50,976 nucleotides of DNA from Pseudomonadota bacterium (GTDB lineage: Bacteria; Pseudomonadota; Alphaproteobacteria; Acetobacterales; Acetobacteraceae): positions 1 to 50,976 of the forward strand of contig JAKBBY010000004.1 of the NCBI GenBank assembly GCA_021808315.1. The letters are read 5' to 3'. This document shows positions 6,601 to 14,813 of this stretch, in pieces. Within the stretch, counting starts at the first letter, position 1. Every line of letters begins with the position of its first letter. The translations under genes and the position numbers were made by a program. Under the pieces are notes generated by a model. That model ran no database searches. It was not told the origin of the DNA and was given only the letters and a program-made list of their open reading frames with translations.

Positions 6601-7382
6601 ATCGTGAAAAACGCCTGCGTCAGCACATAATCAAGCCCCAGGATCAGGATCGAGGCGGCGACCACGGCGGAGGTGGTGGCTGCCCCCACGCCTTGGGCGC
6701 CGCCGCGTGAGCGATAGCCGAAAAAGCAGCCCATCAGCGCAATCACGAAGCCGAACACGGCGGATTTGATCAAGCCGGATGCGACATCCATCCCATGCAA
6801 ATGCTGGAGCGTTTGGCGCAGATAATCGCTGACATTGAAGCCGAAGCGCAAAGTGGCCACCAGCGTGCCGCCGGCGACGCCGAGAATATCAGCGATCAGC
6901 ACCAGAAGCGGCAGGGCGATGACACCCGCGAGCAGGCGGGGCGTGACCAGATAGCGGATCGGGTCGGTGGCGAGGGTGGTGAGCGCATCGATCTGGTCGG
7001 TGACGCGCATGGTGCCGATTTCTGCGGCCATCGCTGAGCCAACGCGCCCGGCGACCATCAGCCCGGCGAGCACGGGGCCGAGTTCACGGGTGAGTGAGAG
7101 CACCACGACGCTGGCAATGGCACTTTGCGCGTCGAACCGGGCGAAGCCGGTATAGGTTTGCAAGGCGAGCACCATGCCGGTGAACACCGCCGTCATCGCG
7201 ACCACGGGCAGCGAGAAAAAACCGATATCGGCAAAGGCGCGACCGATATTGCGCGGATAATAAGGCGGGCGGACCAGTCCAGCGAGGGCGGCGGCGGTGA
7301 ACAGGCCTAATTCACCAAGCACGGTAATGAAGGCGATGGTGCTGCGGCCCAGCAGGGCGATGGGATCGAAAATGCGAGTCAT
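6597..7382 (-). CDS. mlaE: MlaE-type ABC permease (MCE/Mla lipid transport)
   Basis: A 261-residue inner-membrane permease of the MlaE family, with about five or six hydrophobic segments. The family block is clear: ELGPVLAGLMVAGRVGSAMAAEIGTM followed by DQIDALTTLATDP, and a final segment near ILILGLDYVLTQAFF. The ATG at 7382 is used; a GTG at 7391 that shares a base with the alr stop codon would add three residues. Alr lies immediately upstream and mlaF overlaps downstream, so the three form one transcriptional unit. MlaB, MlaC and MlaD are absent from this locus. Confidence 0.88.
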   Translation of the reverse strand: MTRIFDPIALLGRSTIAFITVLGELGLFTAAALAGLVRPPYYPRNIGRAFADIGFFSLPVVAMTAVFTGMVLALQTYTGFARFDAQSAIASVVVLSLTRELGPVLAGLMVAGRVGSAMAAEIGTMRVTDQIDALTTLATDPIRYLVTPRLLAGVIALPLLVLIADILGVAGGTLVATLRFGFNVSDYLRQTLQHLHGMDVASGLIKSAVFGFVIALMGCFFGYRSRGGAQGVGAATTSAVVAASILILGLDYVLTQAFFTI

Positions 7383-7390
7383 ACGCCGCA

Positions 7391-8503
7391 CTATAACGGT
7401 TCCACCACGCGCCGATAGCGGGGGCCCAAGCTGGTCAATATTTCATAGCCCGACGTGTTGGCCTGTTCGGCAAGTGTTTCAATGGTTTGCACCTCATCGA
7501 GCAGGGTCAACCGGCTGCCGCGCTCAATGGCGGGATGGTCGGTGACATCGAAGGTGAGCAAATCCATCGAGACTCGACCAATTTGTTGGATGGTCGCGCC
7601 GCCATGGCGGGCGGTGAGCCGGTTGGAGGCGGCGCGGAGAATGCCGTCCGCATAGCCAATCGCAATGGTCGCGACGCGGGTGCGGCGCGGGGCGCTCCAG
7701 GTTGCGTTATAGCCGACGCTGGCACCGCGCGGGATTTCGCGAATTTGTAGCACCGGGGCGGCGAGATGCAGCACGGGGCGCATGGGATTGGGCGCTGCGG
7801 GCGTGGGATTGCCGCCATAAAGCGCGTAGCCGGGCCGGGCGAGGTCACTCGCGGCGAGCGGGCCGAGGAACAAAGCGGCTGAGTTGGCGAGGCTGGTTTT
7901 GGGCGTTTGGCCGCAGCTTTTGGCGATTTGCGCCGAGAGCGCGGCAAATAGCGATGATTGCGCCGCGTTGCTGGGGGCATCGGGGATGTCAGCGGCGGCG
8001 AAATGGCTCATCAAATAATCGAGCTTGATCGCACCAAGCTGTGCCGGGTTTGCGATCAGTGCGGCAATGTCATCGGCATCAAGGCCGAGGCGCGCCATGC
8101 CGGTATCGAGATGCAGCAACGCGCCGGGGGCGTTGGGTTTGGCCGCGACGGCTTGCCAATCGGCGAGATCGGGCAGGGTGTTGAGCACCGGATGCAGGCG
8201 ATGGGCCAGAAATTCACGGGCGGCGCCGCGCGGAATGCCGTTCAGCACCGCGATCCAGATGTTGGGCAGCAAGGCGCGGAGCGCCACGGCCTCATCAAGC
8301 GTCGCGGTGAAAAAATGGCGGCAGCCTGCGGCCAGCAGCGCGGGGGCGGCGATATCAACCCCGATGCCATAGGCATTGGCTTTGACCGCCGCGCCGGTAG
8401 CGGCATGGGGCGTGGTTTGGCGATTTTCGGCGTCGAGACGCTGCCAATTGGCGGCCAAGGCAGTGCAATCGATACGCAATGTTGCGGTATCCGCCGCGAT
8501 CAC
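7391..8503 (-). CDS. alr: Alanine racemase
   Basis: PLP enzyme that interconverts L- and D-alanine, supplying D-Ala for the Ddl and MurF encoded later in the window. With the GTG at 8503 the protein is 370 residues, normal for the family. The PLP-binding Lys is in AVKANAYG (K41 in this numbering) and the catalytic Tyr is in ASVGYNATW. Other family blocks are DTGMARLG, RPGYALYGG and AIGYADG...RVSMD. No strong ribosome site is seen. The longer alternative from 8569 would overlap the upstream EcsC-family gene by 56 bases and adds residues that resemble nothing in the family. Its position after dnaB is conserved in many alphaproteobacteria. Confidence 0.92.
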   Translation of the reverse strand: MIAADTATLRIDCTALAANWQRLDAENRQTTPHAATGAAVKANAYGIGVDIAAPALLAAGCRHFFTATLDEAVALRALLPNIWIAVLNGIPRGAAREFLAHRLHPVLNTLPDLADWQAVAAKPNAPGALLHLDTGMARLGLDADDIAALIANPAQLGAIKLDYLMSHFAAADIPDAPSNAAQSSLFAALSAQIAKSCGQTPKTSLANSAALFLGPLAASDLARPGYALYGGNPTPAAPNPMRPVLHLAAPVLQIREIPRGASVGYNATWSAPRRTRVATIAIGYADGILRAASNRLTARHGGATIQQIGRVSMDLLTFDVTDHPAIERGSRLTLLDEVQTIETLAEQANTSGYEILTSLGPRYRRVVEPL

Positions 8504-8513
8504 GGAACGCGGC

Positions 8514-9359
8514 TCACGCGGCGCGGCGAAACAAGGATTGATCGGCGCGATAGGCCTTGACCAGCGCATCGAAACAAACCCGCACCGGCTCTGGATTGGG
8601 ATTATCGCGCTCGATCCGGCGGATCGTGAAATGGATCTCGGCCATGGTTTGGAAGTGGCGCATGAAATAATAGTTTGCTCCTGCGCCGGCCAACGCGCCG
8701 ATCACCGGCACCGCGCCGGCCAGCGCCTGTTCGGACAATGTGACGGAGAGCCGCCCGGCGATGGTGCGCAGAAAGACCGCGATGGGCGCTTGGGTGAGGG
8801 CGGCGCGGACCGCCCAGAAGCTGGCTTCGACATCCGCTTCGGGATCGCGAATGGCGCCCAGGCCGAACACTTCGAGGCAAGCGCGGCGGGTATCGAGGGC
8901 GGATAAATCTTCGCCGGAATCTCGGGCGATTTCGGCGATGGCGCGAAACATCAGGGTCATCGCGAAGGGGATTTCCGCCACCAGCGCCGGGCCGCCGAAA
9001 AACCCGGAAACGGCGCCGCTGGCGACCACGCTGCCTTGATAAAGCCGGTTGCGCGCCGGGCTATCGGCGGTGTCAGCCAGACCGAGCCGGGCGGCGCCGA
9101 GCAGGGACCATAGCACTTCGGAGGCGGTTTCTTCGATTTTTTGCCGAATCGCCGGGGCGATCATGCTCATGGCGCGCTCAATCGCGCCACCAGCATAGCG
9201 ACCTAGCTGCCCGAGCGTGCGCGGCATCAAGCCGTGGGCGCTGACATAAAGCCGGGCTGCGCGCGCGAGACTGGCGCGATCCGCCTCGGAGAGATGCCGA
9301 CAGGCATTGCCCGCGAGCACGCGTTCATGGGCCGGGATGGAAAAAGGGGCATCTTGCAT
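8514..9359 (-). CDS. EcsC-family protein
   Basis: A 281-residue protein of the EcsC family, whose biochemical role is not well defined. Recognisable features are a glycine/alanine-rich hydrophobic region (VVASGAVSGFFGGPALVAEIPFAM), the family-like ARDSGEDLSALDTRRACLEVFGLG, and a second hydrophobic patch (AGAVPVIGALAGAGANYYFM) followed by a basic, amphipathic end. It is probably membrane-associated. It lies between dnaB (15-base gap) and alr (10-base gap) in the same direction. No catalytic motif is visible. Confidence 0.8.
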   Translation of the reverse strand: MQDAPFSIPAHERVLAGNACRHLSEADRASLARAARLYVSAHGLMPRTLGQLGRYAGGAIERAMSMIAPAIRQKIEETASEVLWSLLGAARLGLADTADSPARNRLYQGSVVASGAVSGFFGGPALVAEIPFAMTLMFRAIAEIARDSGEDLSALDTRRACLEVFGLGAIRDPEADVEASFWAVRAALTQAPIAVFLRTIAGRLSVTLSEQALAGAVPVIGALAGAGANYYFMRHFQTMAEIHFTIRRIERDNPNPEPVRVCFDALVKAYRADQSLFRRAA

Positions 9360-9374
9360 GGAGGATATGTGGGG

Positions 9375-10871
9375 TCAGAGATGCGTGGTATCCAGGTCAG
9401 CGAAGCGGGTGAATTCGGCCTCGAAGAACAGATCGACCTTGCCAGTGGGGCCGTGACGCTGTTTGGCGAGGATCAACTCGGCTTTGTTATGCACCTGTTC
9501 CATGTCTTGCTGCCATTTATCGAGCGCGGCTTGGAATTTGTCCTCGCTCTCAAACGCCATTTGTTTGGGCATGCGCGCTTGCAGGTAATATTCATCGCGA
9601 TACACAAACATCACGGCATCGGCATCCTGTTCGATCGTGCCGGATTCGCGCAGATCCGAGAGTTGCGGGCGTTTATCCTCGCGCGATTCAACGGCGCGCG
9701 AGAGCTGGCTCAGGGCCAGCACCGGCACGGCGAGTTCTTTGGCGATGGCTTTGAGGCCCTGGGTGATTTGGCTGATTTCCAGCACGCGGTTTTCCGGCTT
9801 GGTGCCGGCGGCGGGGCGCATGAGTTGCAAATAATCGATAATGATCAAAGCGAGGCCCCGGGTGCGCTTGAGGCGGCGGCAGCGTGTGCGCAGGGCTGAG
9901 AGCGTCACGGCGGGCGTATCATCGATAATCAAGGGCAGGCGGGAAATGCGGCGTGACACCGCGACGAAATTATCGAAATCCTTCTGGCCGATTTCACCGC
10001 GCCGGATTCGGTCCGAGGCGATGCGCGCCTCCTCGGCCAGCAAACGGGTGGCGAGCTGCTCGGCGCTCATTTCCAGCGAGAAAATCACCACCGCTTGGGT
10101 GGCTTCGGCGTTGGGATTATCGCGCCGTGCTTGCGCGAGCAGGGCTTGGGCGGCGCCGAAGCCGATTTTGGTGGCCAAAGCGGTTTTACCCATGCCGGGG
10201 CGGCCGGCAAGGATTAACAAGTCCGATGGATGCAGCCCGCCGGTTTTGGCGTCCAGATCGGCGAGGCCGGTGGTCAGACCCGAGACTTTGCCGTCGCGCT
10301 CAAAGGCGCGCGCGGCGGATTCGATGGCGAGGGTGAGCGCCTTTTCGAAATCCATCGCCCGGCCTTCATTGCCGCCACGGGTGGCCAGATCGAACAAAGA
10401 TTGCTCGGCGGCTTCGATTTGTCCGGCCCCATCAAGCTCGGCCTCGGCCCCGAAAGCCCGATTGACGGTGATTTCGCCGATATCGATGAGCTGGCGACGA
10501 ATCCAGGTATCGTGAATGATCCGGCCATAATCGCCCGCATTGATGATGCCGACCATCGCGGTGAGTAATTGGCCGAGATAGGCGGTGCCGCCGACCTCAT
10601 CGAGCAGGCCGGAATGCTCGAACTCGGTGCGCAAGGTGACCGGATCGGCCAGTTGCCCGGCTTCGATGCGGCGCGCGATGGCCTCATAGATGCGGCCATG
10701 CACGGCATCCGCGAAATGCTCGGGGGCGAGGAATTCCGAGACCCGCTCATAGGCTTTATTATTGGCGAGCAAGGCACCGAGCAGGGCTTGCTCCGCCTCA
10801 AGGCTGGCGGGCGGCAGGCGTTGGGAAAGGCCGAGCAACGGGGAGTCTATGGTGTCCATTAATGCCATCAT
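9375..10871 (-). CDS. dnaB: Replicative DNA helicase DnaB
   Basis: Hexameric helicase that unwinds DNA at the replication fork. The 498-residue length is typical. The N-terminal domain (about 18-125) contains PPASLEAEQALLGALL, and the RecA-like C-terminal domain carries Walker A GRPGMGKT at 223-230, SLEMSAEQLATRLLAEEA, the Walker B region ALIIIDYLQLM, and SQLSRAVESREDKRPQLSDLRESGTIEQDAD. The start is one of two adjacent ATG codons (10871 or 10868); neither has a clear ribosome site. It heads the minus-strand run dnaB-EcsC-alr-mlaE-mlaF. No rplI is visible upstream, where a divergent hydrolase gene lies instead. Confidence 0.97.
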   Translation of the reverse strand: MMALMDTIDSPLLGLSQRLPPASLEAEQALLGALLANNKAYERVSEFLAPEHFADAVHGRIYEAIARRIEAGQLADPVTLRTEFEHSGLLDEVGGTAYLGQLLTAMVGIINAGDYGRIIHDTWIRRQLIDIGEITVNRAFGAEAELDGAGQIEAAEQSLFDLATRGGNEGRAMDFEKALTLAIESAARAFERDGKVSGLTTGLADLDAKTGGLHPSDLLILAGRPGMGKTALATKIGFGAAQALLAQARRDNPNAEATQAVVIFSLEMSAEQLATRLLAEEARIASDRIRRGEIGQKDFDNFVAVSRRISRLPLIIDDTPAVTLSALRTRCRRLKRTRGLALIIIDYLQLMRPAAGTKPENRVLEISQITQGLKAIAKELAVPVLALSQLSRAVESREDKRPQLSDLRESGTIEQDADAVMFVYRDEYYLQARMPKQMAFESEDKFQAALDKWQQDMEQVHNKAELILAKQRHGPTGKVDLFFEAEFTRFADLDTTHL

Positions 10872-10984
10872 AGCGGCTCGGGCGCGGTGATGACAGGTTT
10901 GGCGGCCTGTGGATTAGGTGCATAACGTGGGTAACTCATATCACGAGCAAATCGGGGTATCAGACGATGGAATGGAGCGCGGGC

Positions 10985-12067
10985 ATGCGGCGATGGCTGG
11001 TTGGGATGATGATGGTGGTGCTCGGCGTGGCTCCCGTGCCCGTGCTGGCGGGCCAGGCATTGCCGGGTCGGCCGGCCGCCTTGGCGCAGCACTATGGCGA
11101 GGCGGCGTTGCTCGCGCGCGAGACCCATGGCGGTGTGGAGGTGCTTGCGCGTGGCCAAGGGGCGGCGCGGGTCTATGTGTTTTTGCCCGAGCGCCCCGCC
11201 TTGCCGGCGGGCGCGGTGCCGGTGGTGTTTTTTCACCATGGTTGGCAGGGGATGAACCCGGTCAATTTCGGCGCCTTGATCGATCATTTGGCTCGCGAGG
11301 GCGAGATTGTAGTCTATCCGGTGTATCAGCGCTCGGCGGCGACCTCGCCGCAGGTGGTGGTGGCGCGTGCGGCGGCGGCGGATCGTCGTGCGGTGGCCCT
11401 GCTGGCGGCACGCGGCTGGCAGGTCAATAAAAACCGGGTTTTGTATGTTGGCTATTCGATGGGGGCGGCGATCTCGCTCGATTTTGCGATTGCGCGCGGC
11501 CATGATGGGGTGCCTGCGCCCCGCGCCATGGTGCTGATGGCACCCGGTGATGCGCCGGACGTCGCGACCGGACCGGCGGGGCGCAGCATCATTGGCGATT
11601 TGCGCCGTTTGCCGCCTGATTTGCCGATTGCGGTGATGGCGGGTGCGCAAGATACCGCGATTGGCCTGCCGACCGCGCGGGCCTTGTTCAAGCGCATGTG
11701 TGGCGTGCGTGCGGATCGGCGGGTGTTGATGGTGCTGCCCGGTGCGGCACATGACGGGGTGGTGGTGCATTCCGAGCATGGAGCGCCGGGCGCGCCTGAT
11801 CTGCGTTATAATTTTCCGCTCAGCGATCAGGATTTTCCAAAATTTCTGCCGGGCCAGCCTGGGTTTCCGACATCGGTTTCAATCAACCAGTTGGATTTTT
11901 TCGGCTTTTGGAAGGTGATTGATGCCATGGTGATCGGGCTTGATCACCACAAATTACCGTCGGTGGTGTTTGATCCGCAAAATCCGGCGCAGCGTTATTT
12001 GGGAACCTGGGCGGATGGCACGGCATTTCCACCGATCCGGATTGAAGACCCTTGCGTGCCACGTTGA
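10985..12067 (+). CDS. Secreted alpha/beta hydrolase (serine hydrolase)
   Basis: A 360-residue exported hydrolase of unknown substrate. The ATG at 10985 has GGAG seven bases upstream and yields a textbook signal peptide (MRRWLVGMMM..., ending VPVLAG); an earlier ATG at 10967 lacks a ribosome site. The fold markers are an oxyanion-type FFHHGWQG (82-89), the nucleophile elbow GYSMG with Ser158, and a likely catalytic His in PGAAHDGVV. The spacing fits dienelactone-hydrolase or PAF-acetylhydrolase-like enzymes, but no closer call is justified. Its last 73 bases overlap, on the opposite strand, the 3' end of the SGNH gene. Confidence 0.8.
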   Translation: MRRWLVGMMMVVLGVAPVPVLAGQALPGRPAALAQHYGEAALLARETHGGVEVLARGQGAARVYVFLPERPALPAGAVPVVFFHHGWQGMNPVNFGALIDHLAREGEIVVYPVYQRSAATSPQVVVARAAAADRRAVALLAARGWQVNKNRVLYVGYSMGAAISLDFAIARGHDGVPAPRAMVLMAPGDAPDVATGPAGRSIIGDLRRLPPDLPIAVMAGAQDTAIGLPTARALFKRMCGVRADRRVLMVLPGAAHDGVVVHSEHGAPGAPDLRYNFPLSDQDFPKFLPGQPGFPTSVSINQLDFFGFWKVIDAMVIGLDHHKLPSVVFDPQNPAQRYLGTWADGTAFPPIRIEDPCVPR

Positions 12068-13269
12068 GCAAGCAGCCCTGCTGGAACCGCAGGTTCGCGT
12101 GGCGGCGGGAGCGGCAGTGGGGCGAACCAGGGGATGATTTGGGCGGTCAGTAAGCCAGCGCCGTCATCGGTCAGGTGAATCCCATCAGGCTGGCGCAGAT
12201 GCACGATGGGCGCGCCCTTGTCATCGCTCGCGGGGCCGAGGGCGCGGAATTGGCCGGCTTGGGTGCCGATGAGCGGGGCTGGATTCCACCATGCCGCATG
12301 CGGATCGGCGGCGACCACGGTGGCGGTGATGCGGTTAAGTTCACGCATGCGCGCCGCGTAACCGGGCTGTTGCATCGGCGGCAGGCCAATCCACAGCACT
12401 TGCTGCGATGAGGCTTGCAGCATGGCCAGAAATTTGGTCAGGCGAGCGCGGTATGAGGCGATCCAGGCGGGGGTGCCATAGGGCAATATTTTGCCGGTGT
12501 GATCGACATAGCCCTGCGCGTCATTGGCGCCGATCGCAACGATAATCAGGTTCGGGTGGTGTTTGCCGATCATCGCGGGATATTCGGTCATCCAGTTAAA
12601 CACATCCGGGCGCGCGAGGCCGGTGCCGGAGCGAAAGGCGCGGATCACCCGAACGGCTGGATTATTCGCCGTCTGACGCAGCACCATATCGCTCAAGCCA
12701 ACGGCCATCATCGAATCGCCCACCAGCGCGATGGTGCGCCGATGCACGCCGGGCGGTAGCGGCGCCAAAGGCGGCAGGCTGGTATGCAGCGGCAAATTGC
12801 GCAGGATCGGCGATAAGGGTGGCGTTGCCGTAGGCGGTGCCTTGGCGTTGCCGGGGGTGATGGGGGCGATGGATCGGTGCGCCGCCGCGATCATCAGAGG
12901 TGTTGTTGGGGGCGTGGGTTCCATTGATTGCGCTGGAATCACGGGGGCGCAGGCGGCGGTTGGGGCGGCGGGTGAGATGGGTTGGGATGCGGCCAATTGC
13001 GCCGCGCGGTCACGGGTCCAATGCAGGCGGGCGAGATCGGCGAGCAAAACATGGCGCAGCGGATCGATGCCGAGTGGCCGCAGGGTTTGGTTGATTTTGG
13101 TGGTGACGGGCACGGCAACGCGGCGCAGCGGGCCGATTTCGAGCCGCCGCGCCCATTGGGCGAGACCGCCGGAATCAAGGAGCATAATGACGACCAAAAA
13201 TCCGATCAGACCCGCCATCACCTCACGCCGTGTCGCGACCAGTCCCTTGATGTGTCGGGGAAATTCCAT
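11995..13269 (-). CDS. Membrane-anchored SGNH hydrolase (DUF459-like)
   Basis: A 424-residue protein with one N-terminal membrane helix (about 17-35), a low-complexity Pro/Thr/Ala linker to about residue 175, and a periplasmic SGNH domain. The nucleophile block is VGDSMM, the Gly/Asn block is IGANDAQG, and the catalytic Asp/His pair is DGIHLT. Such proteins are found next to MBOAT acyltransferases and take part in O-acetylation of surface polysaccharides or related polymers. The gene starts two bases after the MBOAT stop, so the pair is coupled. The C-terminal tail beyond the catalytic domain (from about PLPPPREP) is coded in the stretch that overlaps the convergent hydrolase gene. Confidence 0.85.
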   Translation of the reverse strand: MEFPRHIKGLVATRREVMAGLIGFLVVIMLLDSGGLAQWARRLEIGPLRRVAVPVTTKINQTLRPLGIDPLRHVLLADLARLHWTRDRAAQLAASQPISPAAPTAACAPVIPAQSMEPTPPTTPLMIAAAHRSIAPITPGNAKAPPTATPPLSPILRNLPLHTSLPPLAPLPPGVHRRTIALVGDSMMAVGLSDMVLRQTANNPAVRVIRAFRSGTGLARPDVFNWMTEYPAMIGKHHPNLIIVAIGANDAQGYVDHTGKILPYGTPAWIASYRARLTKFLAMLQASSQQVLWIGLPPMQQPGYAARMRELNRITATVVAADPHAAWWNPAPLIGTQAGQFRALGPASDDKGAPIVHLRQPDGIHLTDDGAGLLTAQIIPWFAPLPLPPPREPAVPAGLLAQRGTQGSSIRIGGNAVPSAQVPK

Positions 13270-13271
13270 GC

Positions 13272-14690
13272 TCAGAATTGGAAATAAATAAATGGCGCGA
13301 CGCCGGTTGGCCCGAGCACGCTGATGATGAACAGGGCTCCTGCGAGCCCGGCCCCGCGCAGGGCGGCGGGCCAGCGGGCCATTTCGATTTCCAGCCCAAA
13401 GCGCCAGCGGCGTGGCAAATATTGGCCAAACAGGCCCAGGATCAGCACCACGACCACCGGCATGGTGGCCAAGCTAGCCGGGCCGGGTGCGGTCAGCCGG
13501 TGCAGAATTTCAAGGCCGATATGAAAAGACGGGGCGCGGAAGAAAATCCAGCCGAGGCACACGGCCTGGAACAGCATGATCCGCGACATCCAGCGCCAAG
13601 CGAGGCTGGCCCGGAGTGCGATGATTGGCGCGCTCTGCAATCGCAGCCACAACCGGTGGATCACCAAAAGTGTGCCCCATAACGCGCCCCAGAACACAAA
13701 GGTCCAGTTCGCGCCATGCCATAACCCACCGAGCACCATGGTGATCATCAGATTGCGCAACGTGCTGGCCTCGCCTGCGCGCGAGCCGCCGAGCGGGATA
13801 TAGAGATAATCGCGCAGCCACGTCGAGAGCGAGATATTCCAGCGATGCCAGAAATCTTGCGGGCTGACGGCGGTGTAAGGTGCATTGAAATTGCGTGGGA
13901 AGCGATAACCAAGCAATAAGGCGCAGCCAATGGCAATGTCGGTATAGCCTGAGAAATCGCAGTAGATTTGGGCGGCATAGCCATAAACCGCGAGCAGCGT
14001 ATCCGCGCCGCTGAACCGGCTGGGCGCGGCGAATACCGGCTCGACCAAGCGGGTGGCGAGGATGTTGGCGATGATGATTTTTTTAAACAATCCCGAAATA
14101 ATTAACAGGCAGGCGGTGTTGGCGCGGATGATGCGTGGATCGCGCGGCAGAGCGAGCTGCGGTAAAAAACTCGATGCCCGCAAGATCGGCCCGGCGATCA
14201 GTTGCGGGAAAAACGCAATATAGAGCAAGGCGTCGCGCAGATTGATTTTGATCCGCAATTTTTGCCGATAGGTGTCGGCGAGCAGTGAAATGGCGTGGAA
14301 CACGAAAAACGAAATGCCGAGCGGAAGCAGAGGTGAATCAAAACTGACCATCGGCGGTGGCGCGATCAGCGACCAGAGGTTTAGCAGGCTGAGCAGCGCG
14401 AAACTGGTGTATTTGTAATAGGCCAAGGTGCTGAGATTGAGCGTCACGCCGAGGATCAGCCAGCGTTTGCGCGCGGGGCCGGTCGCGTTTTGGATCTGCC
14501 GGGCGATCAAGGCGCTGCCGAGCGATACCGCGAATAATAACGGCACATAAGTCCAGTTCCAGAACCCGTAAAAACAATAGCTGGCGATCAGCAGAAAATT
14601 TTTATGCCATTCTGGGCGATGGGCGAGCGCCCAGGCGATCACCAGCACGACCACAAAGAAAATGCCGTAAGAAACGGTGGGGAAGAGCAT
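13272..14690 (-). CDS. MBOAT-family O-acyltransferase (AlgI/PatA-like)
   Basis: A multi-pass membrane acyltransferase of 472 residues from the ATG at 14690, where the product opens with the family-typical MLFPTVSYGIFF. An upstream GTG/ATG (14750/14747) would add about 20 residues and has no better ribosome site. Diagnostic blocks are QLIAGPILR, CDFSGYTDIAIG, DFWHRWNISLSTWLRDYLYIPLGG and the active-site segment GGLWHGANWTFVFWG with its conserved His; the end PFIYFQF is also typical. The family moves acyl groups across or onto exported polymers. No alginate or cellulose synthesis genes are present, so the acceptor is unknown. It works with the SGNH protein encoded directly after it. Confidence 0.9.
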   Translation of the reverse strand: MLFPTVSYGIFFVVVLVIAWALAHRPEWHKNFLLIASYCFYGFWNWTYVPLLFAVSLGSALIARQIQNATGPARKRWLILGVTLNLSTLAYYKYTSFALLSLLNLWSLIAPPPMVSFDSPLLPLGISFFVFHAISLLADTYRQKLRIKINLRDALLYIAFFPQLIAGPILRASSFLPQLALPRDPRIIRANTACLLIISGLFKKIIIANILATRLVEPVFAAPSRFSGADTLLAVYGYAAQIYCDFSGYTDIAIGCALLLGYRFPRNFNAPYTAVSPQDFWHRWNISLSTWLRDYLYIPLGGSRAGEASTLRNLMITMVLGGLWHGANWTFVFWGALWGTLLVIHRLWLRLQSAPIIALRASLAWRWMSRIMLFQAVCLGWIFFRAPSFHIGLEILHRLTAPGPASLATMPVVVVLILGLFGQYLPRRWRFGLEIEMARWPAALRGAGLAGALFIISVLGPTGVAPFIYFQF

Positions 14691-14813
14691 GATTTTAGAC
14701 GAAATATCCCGATGATGTTGGGCTTTTGTTACCGGAGAAGTCGCCATCACGAAAGGGTGACAGCGGGGTGATTGATAGAAATTTTTCCTATTTTAACGTT
14801 TTCTTGACTTTTG

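Noticed and set aside
10868-11779. 300-codon His/Arg-rich frame opposite the secreted hydrolase
   Set aside because: Antisense shadow of a high-GC gene with a clear signal peptide and GYSMG motif on the other strand.
14757-14774. Possible third Pho box before the MBOAT gene (CAATCAC-CCCG-CTGTCAC on the minus strand)
   Set aside because: One half-site is good but the other has two mismatches and the spacer is GC-only; no -10 lies at the right distance. It is too weak to claim without comparative data.
14793-14807. CtrA-like site TTAA-N7-TTGA before the TPR/ATP-grasp gene
   Set aside because: It departs from TTAA-N7-TTAA at one position and such near matches are common in AT-rich gaps; nothing else supports it.
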